64,000 nucleotides of DNA from JAGOEY01 sp017997515 (GCA_026314275.1 CP111109.1:2542001-2606000), one strand, 5' to 3'. Counted from the stretch's first letter, positions 26,361-35,914 are shown. Numbers and translations: made by a program. Notes: a model not told the origin generated them from the sequence alone.

Positions 26361-26881
26361 CGCAGGGCCTGCATTCCGACCGGTTGCAAGGGTTTGCCCC
26401 CGTGGTGGCGGCGAATACCCGCCTGCTGGTGCTGGGCAGCTTCCCCGGCGTGCGTTCGCTGGCGCAGCAGCAGTACTACGGCCATCTGCAAAACCATTTC
26501 TGGAAGATTTTGTCGGCGCTGTGGGGCGTCGATTTGATGGCGTTGCCTTATGCAGCGCGTTGCGAGGCCGCGCTGCAAAACGGGCTGGGCCTGTGGGACG
26601 TGTATGCCCGGTGTGAGCGGGCGGGCAGCCTCGACTCCGCCATCCGCAACGCCGAGGTGAATGACTTTGCGGCGCTGCAGGCGGCGTGCCCGCAGTTGCA
26701 GGCCATTGCCCACAACGGCGCCGAGAGTTTTAAACACATGCCCCGGGTAGCGGCCAGTCTGGGGGGTAGTGGTGTGGCGTTTTACCGCCTGCCCTCCACC
26801 AGCCCGGCCAACGCGTCCTGGAGCTTTGAGCGCAAACTGGCCGCGTGGCGCGAGGTGTTCGAGGCCCACGGCGTGGTGTAG
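26357..26881 (+). CDS. Uracil-DNA-glycosylase superfamily protein, family 6 (hypoxanthine-DNA glycosylase)
   Basis: 174 aa. Motifs LGSFPGVRSL (about 25), YYGHLQNHFWKIL (about 40), NGLGLWDV (about 75) and LPSTSPAN (about 145) fit the HDG branch of the UDG fold, which removes deaminated bases such as hypoxanthine from DNA. It has ATGA coupling with lysR but is probably functionally independent of it. Confidence 0.85.
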   Translation: MTQGLHSDRLQGFAPVVAANTRLLVLGSFPGVRSLAQQQYYGHLQNHFWKILSALWGVDLMALPYAARCEAALQNGLGLWDVYARCERAGSLDSAIRNAEVNDFAALQAACPQLQAIAHNGAESFKHMPRVAASLGGSGVAFYRLPSTSPANASWSFERKLAAWREVFEAHGVV

Positions 26882-26887
26882 GGCGTC

Positions 26888-27667
26888 ATGGACAATCCCC
26901 CCATGGTTACCAAAAAACAAGTGATTGAACTGCCGGAAGTGCATTTTTCAGACTACGGCGACGTGCGTTGCCTGCACCTGGGCGCGACGGAGTGGGTGCA
27001 GGGCTCGATGCTGTTGGACGCACCGTATGAGCTGGACCTTGAATATGTGCAGCGCATGATGGCCTGGCTGCTGTTTGTGCCGCCTTCTTCGGTGGCCAAA
27101 CGCCACGCGATGCAGCTGGGCCTGGGGGCGGCGTCCCTCACCAAGTTCTGCCACAAGAAGCTGCACATGAAGACCACGGTGATCGAACTCAACCCACAGG
27201 TCATCGCGGCCTGCCGGGGCTGGTTCCGTTTGCCGTTCGACAACGCCAAGCTGCAGGTGCTGGTGCAGGACGCCGCGCTGGCCGTGCAGGATGCGCAATG
27301 GCATGGCACGGTGGACGCGTTACAGGTGGACCTGTACGACCATGAGGCCGCCGGGCCAGTGCTCGACGGTGAAGACTTTTACGCGGGTTGCCGCCAGATG
27401 CTGACCGACGACGGTTGTATGACCGTCAACCTGTTTGGCCGCGACTCCAGCTACGAGCGCAGCCTGCAGAAGCTGGTGAACGTGTTTGGTGCCGATGCGG
27501 TGTGGGCCTTCAAACCCACACGGGAGGGCAACACCGTGGTGCTGGCCCAGCGCACGGCGCTGCACCCCACGCGCGAGCAACTGGCCGAGCGCGGTGAGGC
27601 CATCCAGACCCGTTGGGGCCTGCCCGCCACCAAATGGGCGCGGGTGTTTAAACCTTTTCAGGCCTGA
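26888..27667 (+). CDS. Spermidine synthase-like class I methyltransferase-fold protein
   Basis: 259 aa. A Rossmann core has QLGLGAASLTKFC (about 78), TTVIELNPQVIAACR (about 97) and DALQVDLYDHEA (about 140), as in spermidine synthases. It lacks the longer N-terminal barrel of a true SpeE. Many proteobacteria carry such paralogues of unknown substrate. It begins 6 nt after the glycosylase gene. Whether it makes polyamines cannot be told from sequence. Confidence 0.8.
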   Translation: MDNPPMVTKKQVIELPEVHFSDYGDVRCLHLGATEWVQGSMLLDAPYELDLEYVQRMMAWLLFVPPSSVAKRHAMQLGLGAASLTKFCHKKLHMKTTVIELNPQVIAACRGWFRLPFDNAKLQVLVQDAALAVQDAQWHGTVDALQVDLYDHEAAGPVLDGEDFYAGCRQMLTDDGCMTVNLFGRDSSYERSLQKLVNVFGADAVWAFKPTREGNTVVLAQRTALHPTREQLAERGEAIQTRWGLPATKWARVFKPFQA

Positions 27668-27700
27668 CCCTCGGGCAACCCCACTGCCATACTGGCACCT

Positions 27701-29500
27701 ATGACCACTTCTTCACACCCTCTGCCCCGGCCCATTGCTCCCCGCCCCTTGCATGCCGGGCCGGTGGACTGGCACCACCTGGTGCAGTGGCTCAAGGACG
27801 ATGGCGTGATCTCCGACGCCGAGGCGCGGCGCACCGTGGCGCGCTGTTCGCAGGCCGAGAGTGCGCAGCACCCTCTGGTGCGGCTGGCCAGTGTGGCGAT
27901 GGAGCGTGCCAGCGACGGCAAACCGCTGGACATCGAGGCCCTGACACGTTACCTCGCGGGGCGGGCTGGGCTGGACTACCTGCGCATCGACCCGCTGAAG
28001 GTGGACGTGGGCAAGGTGGCAGACACCATGAGTGCGGTGTACGCCGAGCGTCACAAGGTGCTGCCGGTGCAGGTCACCGCCAAAGAGGTGGTGGTGGCTA
28101 CAGCCGAGCCCTTTGTCACCGACTGGGTGGCCGAGGTGGAGCGCCAGGCGCGGCGCAGTGTGCGGCAGGTGGTGGCCAACCCGCTGGACATCCAGCGTTA
28201 CACCGCCGAGTTTTTTGCGCTGGCCAAGTCGGTGCGTGCCGCGCAAAAGGCCGGGGGCAACAGCGCGGGTGCCAGTTTTGAGCAACTGGTGGAGCTGGGC
28301 AAGTCCAACAAACAACTCGACGCCAACGACCAGAGTGTGGTGCGGGTGGTGGATTGGTTGTGGCAGTACGCGTTTGGCCAGCGCGCCAGCGACATCCACC
28401 TGGAGCCCCGGCGCGAGCAGGGCGTGATCCGCTTTCGCATCGACGGTGTGTTGCACCCGGTGTACCAAATGCCCATGGGTGTGATGGCTGCCATGGTGGC
28501 GCGTATCAAGCTGCTGGGCCGCATGGACGTGGTCGAAAAACGCCGCCCGCTCGACGGCCGTATCAAGACCCGCAACCCGCGCGGCGACGAAGTGGAAATG
28601 CGCATTTCCACCTTGCCCACCGCGTTTGGCGAAAAGATGGTGATGCGGATTTTTGACCCCGACACGGCGGTCAAGGATCTGGATGCGCTGGGCTTCACGC
28701 CCCACGACTCCCAGCGTTGGGAATCCCTCGTCAAACGGCCCCACGGCATCATCCTGGTGACGGGGCCCACGGGCTCGGGCAAAACCACCACGCTGTACTC
28801 CACACTCAAACGTGTGGCGACCGAAGAGGTCAACGTCAGCACCATTGAAGACCCGATCGAAATGATCGAGCCCGCCTTCAACCAGACACAGGTGCAGCCG
28901 CAGCTCGACTTCAGTTTTCCCGAAGGCCTGCGCGCCCTGATGCGGCAGGACCCGGACATCATCATGGTGGGCGAAATCCGCGATCTGCAAACCGCCGACA
29001 TGGCGGTGCAGGCGGCACTCACCGGGCACCTGGTGTTCTCCACCCTGCACACCAACGATGCACCTTCCGCCATCACGCGGTTGATGGAGCTGGGTGTGCC
29101 GTCGTACCTGCTCAACGCCACCGTGCTGGGTGTGCTGGCGCAGCGGCTGGTGCGCACCCTGTGTGCGCAGTGCAAGGTGCCCGACACCGAAACCCCGGTC
29201 GAGACCATCAACGAGATCATCAAACCCTGGAAGATCAACGGCGGTTACCGGCCCTACCGCCCTGTGGGCTGTGTGGACTGCCGCATGACCGGCTTCATGG
29301 GGCGCATGGGGCTCTACGAACTGATGACGGTGACCGAAGACTTCAAGACCCGTGTCAACAAAGAGCCCGTGCTGGACGCACTGCGCCGCCAGGCCGTGGC
29401 CGATGGCATGCGGCCGCTGCGGCTGGCCGGGGCCCTGCGTGTGGCCGAAGGGCTCACCACCATCGACGCGGTGCTGAGCACCACACCGCCGCTGGATTGA
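27701..29500 (+). CDS. GspE/PulE-type secretion ATPase, orphan
   Basis: 599 aa. The N-terminal MshEN-like domain (about 30-180) is followed by the ATPase core: Walker A GPTGSGKTTT at about 355, Asp box, Walker B IIMVGEIRD at about 423 and His box HLVFSTLHTND at about 447. A zinc CxxC pair (LCAQCK ... GCVDCR) lies near 488 and 526. It resembles type II secretion or type IV pilus assembly ATPases that power pseudopilus growth. No other secretion gene is in the window, so partners must be elsewhere. Confidence 0.92.
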   Translation: MTTSSHPLPRPIAPRPLHAGPVDWHHLVQWLKDDGVISDAEARRTVARCSQAESAQHPLVRLASVAMERASDGKPLDIEALTRYLAGRAGLDYLRIDPLKVDVGKVADTMSAVYAERHKVLPVQVTAKEVVVATAEPFVTDWVAEVERQARRSVRQVVANPLDIQRYTAEFFALAKSVRAAQKAGGNSAGASFEQLVELGKSNKQLDANDQSVVRVVDWLWQYAFGQRASDIHLEPRREQGVIRFRIDGVLHPVYQMPMGVMAAMVARIKLLGRMDVVEKRRPLDGRIKTRNPRGDEVEMRISTLPTAFGEKMVMRIFDPDTAVKDLDALGFTPHDSQRWESLVKRPHGIILVTGPTGSGKTTTLYSTLKRVATEEVNVSTIEDPIEMIEPAFNQTQVQPQLDFSFPEGLRALMRQDPDIIMVGEIRDLQTADMAVQAALTGHLVFSTLHTNDAPSAITRLMELGVPSYLLNATVLGVLAQRLVRTLCAQCKVPDTETPVETINEIIKPWKINGGYRPYRPVGCVDCRMTGFMGRMGLYELMTVTEDFKTRVNKEPVLDALRRQAVADGMRPLRLAGALRVAEGLTTIDAVLSTTPPLD

Positions 29501-29738
29501 TGCTGGGCCCGTGTGTTCCTGCACGGGTTTGCCGATAAGGAATTCACTGTTCGCACCTGTCTGTGCAGCACCTGTGCGCGGGTTTGGTGCGCCTCCACTC
29601 CTGCACTTTTAAATGCACCTTTTTGGGAGGCGTTTAAGGGTTTGTACGGAGTGGTTCGGTAGGTGGAATCCACATCGCTGTACAGGCACAAACTGGACAC
29701 AATCTGCGGGTCGAACTTATCTTTCGAGGAGACAGCTT
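29501..29738. other. Intergenic region upstream of tctB
   Basis: 238 nt without a convincing gene. In many genomes a tctC (periplasmic binding protein) gene precedes tctBA, but none is here. No strong promoter was identified. The only clear signal is the GAGGAG ribosome site at 29726-29731. Confidence 0.6.
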
Positions 29739-30227
29739 GTGAAAATCAAAAGTCAGAAGGACTTTTTTTCCGGCCTCATGTTCATGGGGGTTGGGATAGC
29801 GTTTGCGTGGGGTGCCACGACGTACACGGTGGGCACTGGCGCACGCATGGGGCCCGGATATTTCCCACTCATGCTGGGTATATTGCTGGCCATCATCGGT
29901 GCCGTTATGGCCTTCAAGGCCACCGTGGTCGAGACGGTGGGTGGTGACAAGATTGGCAAATGGGCCTGGAAGCCCCTGGTGTTCATCTTGCTGGCCAACT
30001 TCACGTTTGGCGTGTTGCTCGGTGGCTTGCCCAGCATTGGTGTTCCGGCCATGGGCCTGATCATCGCCATTTATGCGTTGACCATCATTGCCGGCATGGC
30101 AGGTGACAAGTTCTCGCTCAAGTCGTCAATCCTTCTGGCAACAGCGCTTGCCATCGGCAGTTATGTCGCCTTCATCTGGGCGCTCAAACTGCAGATCCAG
30201 GTCTGGCCGACGTTTATCACCGGCTAA
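29739..30227 (+). CDS. tctB: Tripartite tricarboxylate transporter small membrane subunit TctB
   Basis: 162 aa from a GTG at 29739 placed 7 nt after GAGGAG; the frame is open farther upstream but without membrane character. Four hydrophobic segments (about 10-30, 42-60, 75-110 and 120-145) fit TctB. It partners TctA in secondary uptake of carboxylates such as citrate. It is followed 11 nt later by tctA. Confidence 0.9.
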   Translation: MKIKSQKDFFSGLMFMGVGIAFAWGATTYTVGTGARMGPGYFPLMLGILLAIIGAVMAFKATVVETVGGDKIGKWAWKPLVFILLANFTFGVLLGGLPSIGVPAMGLIIAIYALTIIAGMAGDKFSLKSSILLATALAIGSYVAFIWALKLQIQVWPTFITG

Positions 30228-30238
30228 GGAAAAAATCC

Positions 30239-31750
30239 ATGGAACTTTTTGAACATCTTTCAATGGGTTTTGGCGTGGCCTTCACGCCGATCAACCTGCT
30301 GTACTGCCTGGTCGGCTGTATCTTGGGCACCCTCATCGGTGTGCTGCCCGGTATTGGCCCGGTGGCCACCATCGCCATGTTGCTGCCCGCAACCTATGCG
30401 CTGCCACCGGTGTCCGCACTGATCATGCTGGCGGGTATCTATTACGGGGCGCAGTACGGCGGCTCGACCACCGCCATTCTGGTGAATCTACCGGGGGAAT
30501 CGTCCTCGGTGGTGACCGTGATTGACGGTTACCAGATGGCCCGCAAAGGCCGTGCCGGCCCTGCGCTGGCAGCCGCTGGTCTGGGTTCATTTTTTGCAGG
30601 CTGTGTCGGTACGCTGGTGCTGGCCGCCTTCGCGCCTGCATTGACAGAAGTTGCTTTCAAGTTCGGCCCCGCAGAGTATTTTGCGCTGATGGTTCTGGGT
30701 TTGATCGGTGCGGTGGTGTTGGCTTCGGGCTCCTTGCTCAAGGCGATTGCCATGATCGTGCTGGGTCTGTTGTTGGGCCTGGTCGGTACCGACGTGAACT
30801 CGGGTGTGGCGCGTTACAGCTTTGATATCCCCGAACTGACAGACGGTATCGGTTTCGTCGCCATTGCCATGGGTGTGTTCGGTTACGGCGAAATTATTGC
30901 CAACCTGGGACAGCCTTCCTCCGACCGCGAAGTGTTCACAGCCAAGGTGACGGGTTTGTTCCCCACCAAAGAAGACTTCAAGCGTATGACCCCCGCAGTG
31001 CTGCGTGGTACGGCAATGGGCAGTGCCCTGGGTATCCTGCCAGGCGGCGGTGCCATGTTGTCGGCTTTTGCGGCATACACGGTCGAGAAGAAAACCAAGC
31101 TCCATCCGGGCGAAGTGCCATTCGGTCAGGGCAACATCCGCGGTGTGGCTGCGCCTGAAGCTGCCAACAATGCGGGCTCACAAACCTCGTTCATCCCATT
31201 GCTGACGCTGGGCATTCCGCCCAACCCCGTGATGGCGCTGATGGTGGGTGCCATGACCATCCACAACATCCAGCCTGGCCCCCAGGTGATGACCAGCAAC
31301 CCAGAGCTGTTCTGGGGCCTGATCGCCTCGATGTGGATCGGTAACGCCATGCTGGTGATTCTGAATCTGCCGCTGATCGGCATGTGGATCAAGCTGCTGT
31401 CGGTTCCGTACAAGTTCCTGTACCCGTCGATTGTGTTGTTCTGTGCGATTGGGGTGTACTCCACCAACAACAACACCTGGGACATCTGGATCGTGGGTAT
31501 CTTCGGCTTCGTGGGTTACCTGTTCCACAAGCTGGGTTGTGAGCCTGCGCCCCTGCTGCTGGGCCTGATTCTGGGCCCGATGATGGAAGAGAACTTGCGG
31601 CGTGCGCTGCTGCTATCGCGTGGTGACTGGAGTGTGTTTGTCACCCGTCCGCTGTCGGCGAGTTTGCTGGCTGTGGCTGTGCTGCTGCTCATCATCGTGC
31701 TGCTGCCTGCCATCAAGAACAAGCGCGAAGAGGCCTTCGTCGAGGATTGA
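30239..31750 (+). CDS. tctA: Tripartite tricarboxylate transporter large permease TctA
   Basis: 503 aa, standard length, with about 11-12 membrane spans. Conserved motifs are GVLPGIGP (about 37), YYGAQYGGSTTAIL (about 64) and the second inverted half LPGGGAMLSAF (about 265). It forms the proton- or sodium-driven channel with TctB and normally needs a periplasmic TctC to deliver substrate. No tctC is present nearby. A strong terminator follows. Confidence 0.94.
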   Translation: MELFEHLSMGFGVAFTPINLLYCLVGCILGTLIGVLPGIGPVATIAMLLPATYALPPVSALIMLAGIYYGAQYGGSTTAILVNLPGESSSVVTVIDGYQMARKGRAGPALAAAGLGSFFAGCVGTLVLAAFAPALTEVAFKFGPAEYFALMVLGLIGAVVLASGSLLKAIAMIVLGLLLGLVGTDVNSGVARYSFDIPELTDGIGFVAIAMGVFGYGEIIANLGQPSSDREVFTAKVTGLFPTKEDFKRMTPAVLRGTAMGSALGILPGGGAMLSAFAAYTVEKKTKLHPGEVPFGQGNIRGVAAPEAANNAGSQTSFIPLLTLGIPPNPVMALMVGAMTIHNIQPGPQVMTSNPELFWGLIASMWIGNAMLVILNLPLIGMWIKLLSVPYKFLYPSIVLFCAIGVYSTNNNTWDIWIVGIFGFVGYLFHKLGCEPAPLLLGLILGPMMEENLRRALLLSRGDWSVFVTRPLSASLLAVAVLLLIIVLLPAIKNKREEAFVED

Positions 31751-31770
31751 CGAGGCACCACGCTTCACAC

Positions 31771-31798
31771 AACGGCACCTTCGGGTGCCGTTTTTTTT
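31771..31798 (+). terminator. Rho-independent terminator after tctA
   Basis: Stem AACGGCACC-TTCG-GGTGCCGTT followed by a run of T, 20 nt past the tctA stop. Confidence 0.92.
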
Positions 31799-31893
31799 GG
31801 ACGCCCGTCTTCGTGATCAGGAAGGTCTGCACACGACCTGGGTGCCTTGAAGCTGCTTGCCGTGCGACACAATGGTGGCTCACGAGAAAACGT

Positions 31894-33198
31894 ATGCCAC
31901 CAAACCACCATTTTCCCCAGCACCTGCAGCGTCATGCGCTGCACAACGAGATCCATGCCCGCCCGCCCGAGGCCATGTCGGCACCGCTGGCGATCTCCCA
32001 TGTGGTGATGGCCTGTGATGCAGCCCAGCGCGATGCCAGCCGCGCGCATGTGGCGGCCCTGCTGGGCGACCACCATCTGCCGCAACCCGACGCGCATTCG
32101 ACCTATATCCGTATGGACTTGGGTGCGTTCCGTATCCGCTGGGAAATGCACACCGAATTTGTCACCTGGACCTTCATGCGCCCGCTGGAGGTGGCCGGTT
32201 TTGGCGAGCGTGACCCGGCCACCGCCATCCAGGTGGTGCCGCAGGAGTGGCTGCAGGCGTTACCCGGGCAGTGCCTGACCGCGCTGCACTTGTGGGTGCT
32301 GCCCACCAGCGTGTTCGGCGCGTCGTCGCTGGTTAAACATGTGCTGCTGGAGGACACCCTGGTTGCGTCCACCGTGGCCGACGGCCATGGTGAGGTGTAC
32401 ACCGACTTTGCCATCCATGCCGACAGCTTTTCGCGCATGGTCTTGCTGGCGGGCGGCATGACACCACGCCGTCTGGGGCGGCTGGTGCAGCGGTTGCTGG
32501 AGATTGAAACCTACCGCATGGCGGCACTCCTGGGCCTGCCCGCCGCGCGTGAAGCGTCCCAGGTGCTGGCCCATGCCGAGCGTGAACTGGCCGAACTGGC
32601 GCAGTCGATCCGCAGCGCCAACCGCGACCAGGAGCCGCAGCTGCTCGACCGCCTGACCCGGCTGGCGGGCAAGGTCGAGAGCCAGTACGCCGACACCCAT
32701 TCGCGCTTCTCGGCCAGCGCCGCCTACTTCGAGCTGGTCGACAAACGGATTGAAGACATCTCCGAGTCGCGCCTGGCGGGTATGCAGACCATTGGCGAAT
32801 TTATGGAGCGGCGTCTGACCCCCGCGCGCAGCACCTGCGAATGGGCCACCCGGCGTCAGGACGCCTTGTCGCAGCGGGTGTCGCGGGTGAGCAACCTGCT
32901 GCGCACCCGGGTCGAGATTGAGCAGCAACTCAGCAGCCAGGCGCTGCTGACCACCATGAACCGCCGCCAAGACCTGCAGCTCAAGCTGCAGTCCACGGTG
33001 GAAGGGCTGTCGGTGGCCGCCATCACGTACTACATCGTGGGCCTGGTCGGTTACCTGGCCAAAGGCGCGCAAAAAGTGGGCTGGCCGTTCAGCGCCGAGA
33101 GCACCACTGCGGTGGCGATTCCCCTGGTGGCCGTGGCCGTCTGGTGGTCGCTGCGGCGGGTGCACCACAGCATTGCGGGCAAAGTGGGCAGCGCGTGA
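31894..33198 (+). CDS. DUF3422-family membrane protein
   Basis: 434 aa from the ATG at 31894; the upstream part of the frame crosses the tctA terminator and is rejected. The N-terminal HALHNEIHARPPE is the family hallmark. A long soluble, largely helical region precedes two C-terminal membrane segments (about 370-390 and 405-422). Molecular function of DUF3422 is unknown. It is coupled by a GTGA overlap to the EamA transporter gene. Confidence 0.85.
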   Translation: MPPNHHFPQHLQRHALHNEIHARPPEAMSAPLAISHVVMACDAAQRDASRAHVAALLGDHHLPQPDAHSTYIRMDLGAFRIRWEMHTEFVTWTFMRPLEVAGFGERDPATAIQVVPQEWLQALPGQCLTALHLWVLPTSVFGASSLVKHVLLEDTLVASTVADGHGEVYTDFAIHADSFSRMVLLAGGMTPRRLGRLVQRLLEIETYRMAALLGLPAAREASQVLAHAERELAELAQSIRSANRDQEPQLLDRLTRLAGKVESQYADTHSRFSASAAYFELVDKRIEDISESRLAGMQTIGEFMERRLTPARSTCEWATRRQDALSQRVSRVSNLLRTRVEIEQQLSSQALLTTMNRRQDLQLKLQSTVEGLSVAAITYYIVGLVGYLAKGAQKVGWPFSAESTTAVAIPLVAVAVWWSLRRVHHSIAGKVGSA

Positions 33199-34124
33199 CC
33201 GTGTCCGCACCGGGGCCGCAGGGTGCCGCCGCCACAGCACCCGCCAGCATGACCGCCGGCCTGGTGATGGCCACGGTCGGGGCCATCGCCTTCAGCGGCA
33301 AAGCCATCATCGTCAAGCTGGCCTACCGCCACGGGGTCGATGCGGTCACCCTCATCATGTACCGCATGCTGTTTGCGCTGCCGATCTTCGCCGCACTCGC
33401 CTGGTGGGCCAGCCGGGGCAAACCGCCGCTGACGTGGCGTGACTGGCGCGGCATCGTGTGGCTGGGGTTCACTGGTTACTACATGGCCAGCTTCCTCGAC
33501 TTCATGGGCCTGCAGTACATCAGCGCCAGCCTGGAGCGGCTGATCCTCTACCTCAACCCCACACTCGTGTTGCTGCTGGGCTGGCTGCTGTACCGCAAAC
33601 GCATCACACGCGGCCAGATGCTGGGTATCGCCATCAGTTATGCCGGTGTGGTGCTGGTGTTTGGCCACGAGATTTCGCTGCAGGGCGGCCTGGCGCTGTG
33701 GGGCGCGCTGCTGGTGTTCCTCAGCGCCGTCAGTTATGCGCTGTACCTCGTCTACAGCGGCGAGCTGGTGCACCGCCTGGGCTCCATGCGTCTGGTCGGG
33801 CTGGCCACCATGGTGGCCTGTGTGTTGTGCCTGCTGCAGTTTGTGCTGCTGCGCCCGCTGAGTGCGGCGCTGGTGGCGCCCGAGGTCATCTGGCTGTCGG
33901 TGCTCAACGCCACGTTGTGCACTGCTGTGCCGGTGCTGCTGGTGATGATGGCGATTGAGCGTATCGGCCCAGGCCTCACAGCGCAGACCGGCATGGTCGG
34001 CCCGATGTCCACCATCCTGATGGGGGTGCTCATTCTGGGTGAACCTTTCACGGTGTGGATCGCAGCGGGCACTGTGCTGGTGGTGGCTGGCATTTATGTG
34101 TTCAGCCGTGCTTCAAGAAAATAA
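33195..34124 (+). CDS. EamA-family (DMT) transporter
   Basis: 309 aa from GTG 33195 overlapping the previous stop (GTGA); GTG 33201 or ATG 33249 are alternatives. Ten membrane segments in two EamA repeats (about 20-150 and 165-305) indicate an inner-membrane drug/metabolite exporter or permease. Substrate unknown. Confidence 0.88.
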   Translation: MTVSAPGPQGAAATAPASMTAGLVMATVGAIAFSGKAIIVKLAYRHGVDAVTLIMYRMLFALPIFAALAWWASRGKPPLTWRDWRGIVWLGFTGYYMASFLDFMGLQYISASLERLILYLNPTLVLLLGWLLYRKRITRGQMLGIAISYAGVVLVFGHEISLQGGLALWGALLVFLSAVSYALYLVYSGELVHRLGSMRLVGLATMVACVLCLLQFVLLRPLSAALVAPEVIWLSVLNATLCTAVPVLLVMMAIERIGPGLTAQTGMVGPMSTILMGVLILGEPFTVWIAAGTVLVVAGIYVFSRASRK

Positions 34125-34142
34125 GTTTCACAAGGAGTTTGT

Positions 34143-34937
34143 ATGGATCTGGGAATTGCAGGCAAATGGGCGTTGGTGTGTGGTGCCAGCAAAGGGCTGG
34201 GCCTGGGCTGTGCGCAGGCGCTGGTGCGTGAAGGTGTCAACGTGCTGATCGTCGCGCGGGGTGCCGATGTGCTGCAGACTGCTGCTGCAAATTTGATAGC
34301 TGACAGCGCACGTCCAGCGGGCGCAGAAGTGCTATTTGTTGCTGCAGATATCACCACCGAGGCCGGCCGTGCGGCTGTGTTCGCCGTACGCCGCGACTTT
34401 GACATCGTGGTCACCAACGCCGGTGGCCCACCGCCCGGCGACTTCCGCGACTGGGACCGCGACGCCTGGATCAAGGCGGTGGACGCGAACATGCTCACGC
34501 CCATCGAACTCATCAAAGCCACCGTGGACGGTATGGCCGCGCGTGGCTTTGGGCGCATCGTCAACATCACGTCGAGTGCGGTGAAGTCGCCGATCGACAT
34601 CCTGGGCCTGTCGAACGGTGCCCGCAGTGGTCTGACCGGGTTTGTGGCCGGTGTGTCGCGCAGCGGCCTGGCGGCACAGGGCGTGACCATCAACAACCTG
34701 CTGCCGGGTGCGTTTGACACCGACCGCCTGCGCGGCAACATGGCCGGTGTGGCACAAAAAACCGGCAAACCTGTCGATGCCATCATCGACACCCGCCGCA
34801 AAGCCATTCCGGCCCAGCGGTTTGGCACGCCCGAAGAGTTTGGTGCCATCTGCGCGTTTTTGTGCAGCCAGCATGCGGGCTACATGACGGGGCAGAACGT
34901 GTTGGCCGATGGTGGGGCGTACCCGGGCACCTACTGA
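34143..34937 (+). CDS. Atypical SDR-family protein lacking the YxxxK pair
   Basis: 264 aa. Cofactor motif GASKGLGLG is at about 14, TNAGGPPPGDF near 94 and NITSSAVKSPI near 142. Where classical SDRs have YxxxK there is LSNGARSG, so the catalytic Tyr and Lys are both absent. A subfamily with this change exists, so the gene is probably not broken. A dispersed-repeat copy lies in frame at 34284-34340, encoding about residues 48-66. The C-terminal VLADGGAYPGTY is family-like. It starts 18 nt after the EamA gene. Confidence 0.85.
   Translation: MDLGIAGKWALVCGASKGLGLGCAQALVREGVNVLIVARGADVLQTAAANLIADSARPAGAEVLFVAADITTEAGRAAVFAVRRDFDIVVTNAGGPPPGDFRDWDRDAWIKAVDANMLTPIELIKATVDGMAARGFGRIVNITSSAVKSPIDILGLSNGARSGLTGFVAGVSRSGLAAQGVTINNLLPGAFDTDRLRGNMAGVAQKTGKPVDAIIDTRRKAIPAQRFGTPEEFGAICAFLCSQHAGYMTGQNVLADGGAYPGTY
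34284..34340 (+). repeat. Dispersed ~60-bp repeat inside SDR gene
   Basis: GCTGCAAATTTGATAGCTG, then GCGC...GGGCGCAG and an AT-rich tail, in the same pattern as intergenic copies, and translated as part of the SDR. Confidence 0.75.
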
Positions 34938-34955
34938 CGCGGCCCGCAGCCCCCG

Positions 34956-35885
34956 CTACCCAGGCAGCTTGATCTCGTCCCCAAACGGCTCCAGCTGCTG
35001 GCCCACGCCCTGCGCCCAGCCTGCGGCAATGGACGCGGCATCCCAGCCGCCTTCGCGGTAGGCCACACGCACCTCCGACGGCTGTGACCACAGGGACAGT
35101 TTGTCGCCGCCAATACCAATACATTGCCCGGTGATATGGGCGGCCTGGCGGGACGCCAGAAACACCAGCAGCGGGGCCACGTCGTCCGGCGTGCCCAGGC
35201 CCAGACCGTGGCGCAGCGATGCGGGCAAAGGCTCGCCGCGTTCCATGGCTTCGGCGAAAGGCATCAGCGCCGGGATGGTTGCCACCATCTGGGTCATGGC
35301 CACGGGCACGATGGCGTTGACAGTGATGTTCGCCCGCGCGCATTCCGTGGCCCAGGTGCGTGCCATGGCAGCGATGCCGGCCTTGGCCGCGGCATAGTTG
35401 CCCTGGCCAAATTTGCCGCGCTGGCCCGATATGGAGCTCAGCAGCACAACCCGGCCGCCGTGGCCTTGCGCCCGCATCTGCCGCACGGCAGCCCGCGCGC
35501 AGGTGAAGCTGCCACGCAGGTGGGTCTGGGTGACCAGGTCGAACTCATCGTCCGACATGTTCCACAGCACGCGGTCGCGCAAGATACCTGCGTTGGTACA
35601 CAGGATGTCCAGGCGGCCAAAACTCTCCACGGCGCGTGCCACCAGGCGGTCGGCGGCCTCGGTGGTGCCAACGGGCACCACTTCGGCCACTGCGCGCCCG
35701 CCTTCGGATGTGATCAGTTCCACCGCCTGCGCAGCTGCACCGGCATCCACGTCGTTGATGACCACACCTGCACCTGCGCGCGCCAGCGCCCGTGCAAAGG
35801 CCAGGCCCAGGCCCCGGCCGCTGCCGGTCACGATGGCCGACTGGCCTGACAAATCGATGGTGTGGTCCATGCTGTTCTCGTTCAT
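34956..35885 (-). CDS. SDR-family dehydrogenase (beta-hydroxyacyl-CoA type)
   Basis: 309 aa; ATG 35885 has GAGGA 8 nt upstream. GSGRGLGLA (about 21), CTNAGILRD (about 95) and catalytic YAAAK (about 168) are present. The domain is followed by a C-terminal extension typical of the SDR part of peroxisomal multifunctional enzyme homologues. Likely oxidises a 3-hydroxyacyl-CoA. It is the last gene of an operon with an acyl-CoA ligase and an enoyl-CoA hydratase. Confidence 0.88.
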   Translation of the reverse strand: MNENSMDHTIDLSGQSAIVTGSGRGLGLAFARALARAGAGVVINDVDAGAAAQAVELITSEGGRAVAEVVPVGTTEAADRLVARAVESFGRLDILCTNAGILRDRVLWNMSDDEFDLVTQTHLRGSFTCARAAVRQMRAQGHGGRVVLLSSISGQRGKFGQGNYAAAKAGIAAMARTWATECARANITVNAIVPVAMTQMVATIPALMPFAEAMERGEPLPASLRHGLGLGTPDDVAPLLVFLASRQAAHITGQCIGIGGDKLSLWSQPSEVRVAYREGGWDAASIAAGWAQGVGQQLEPFGDEIKLPG

Positions 35886-35914
35886 TCGGGTGTCCTCATT
35901 TCGGCCATTGTTCT

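Noticed and set aside
27713..29524. 603-codon minus-strand open frame opposite the GspE-type gene
   Set aside because: The sense strand encodes all ATPase motifs; the antisense protein is His/Gln/Gly-rich without domains.
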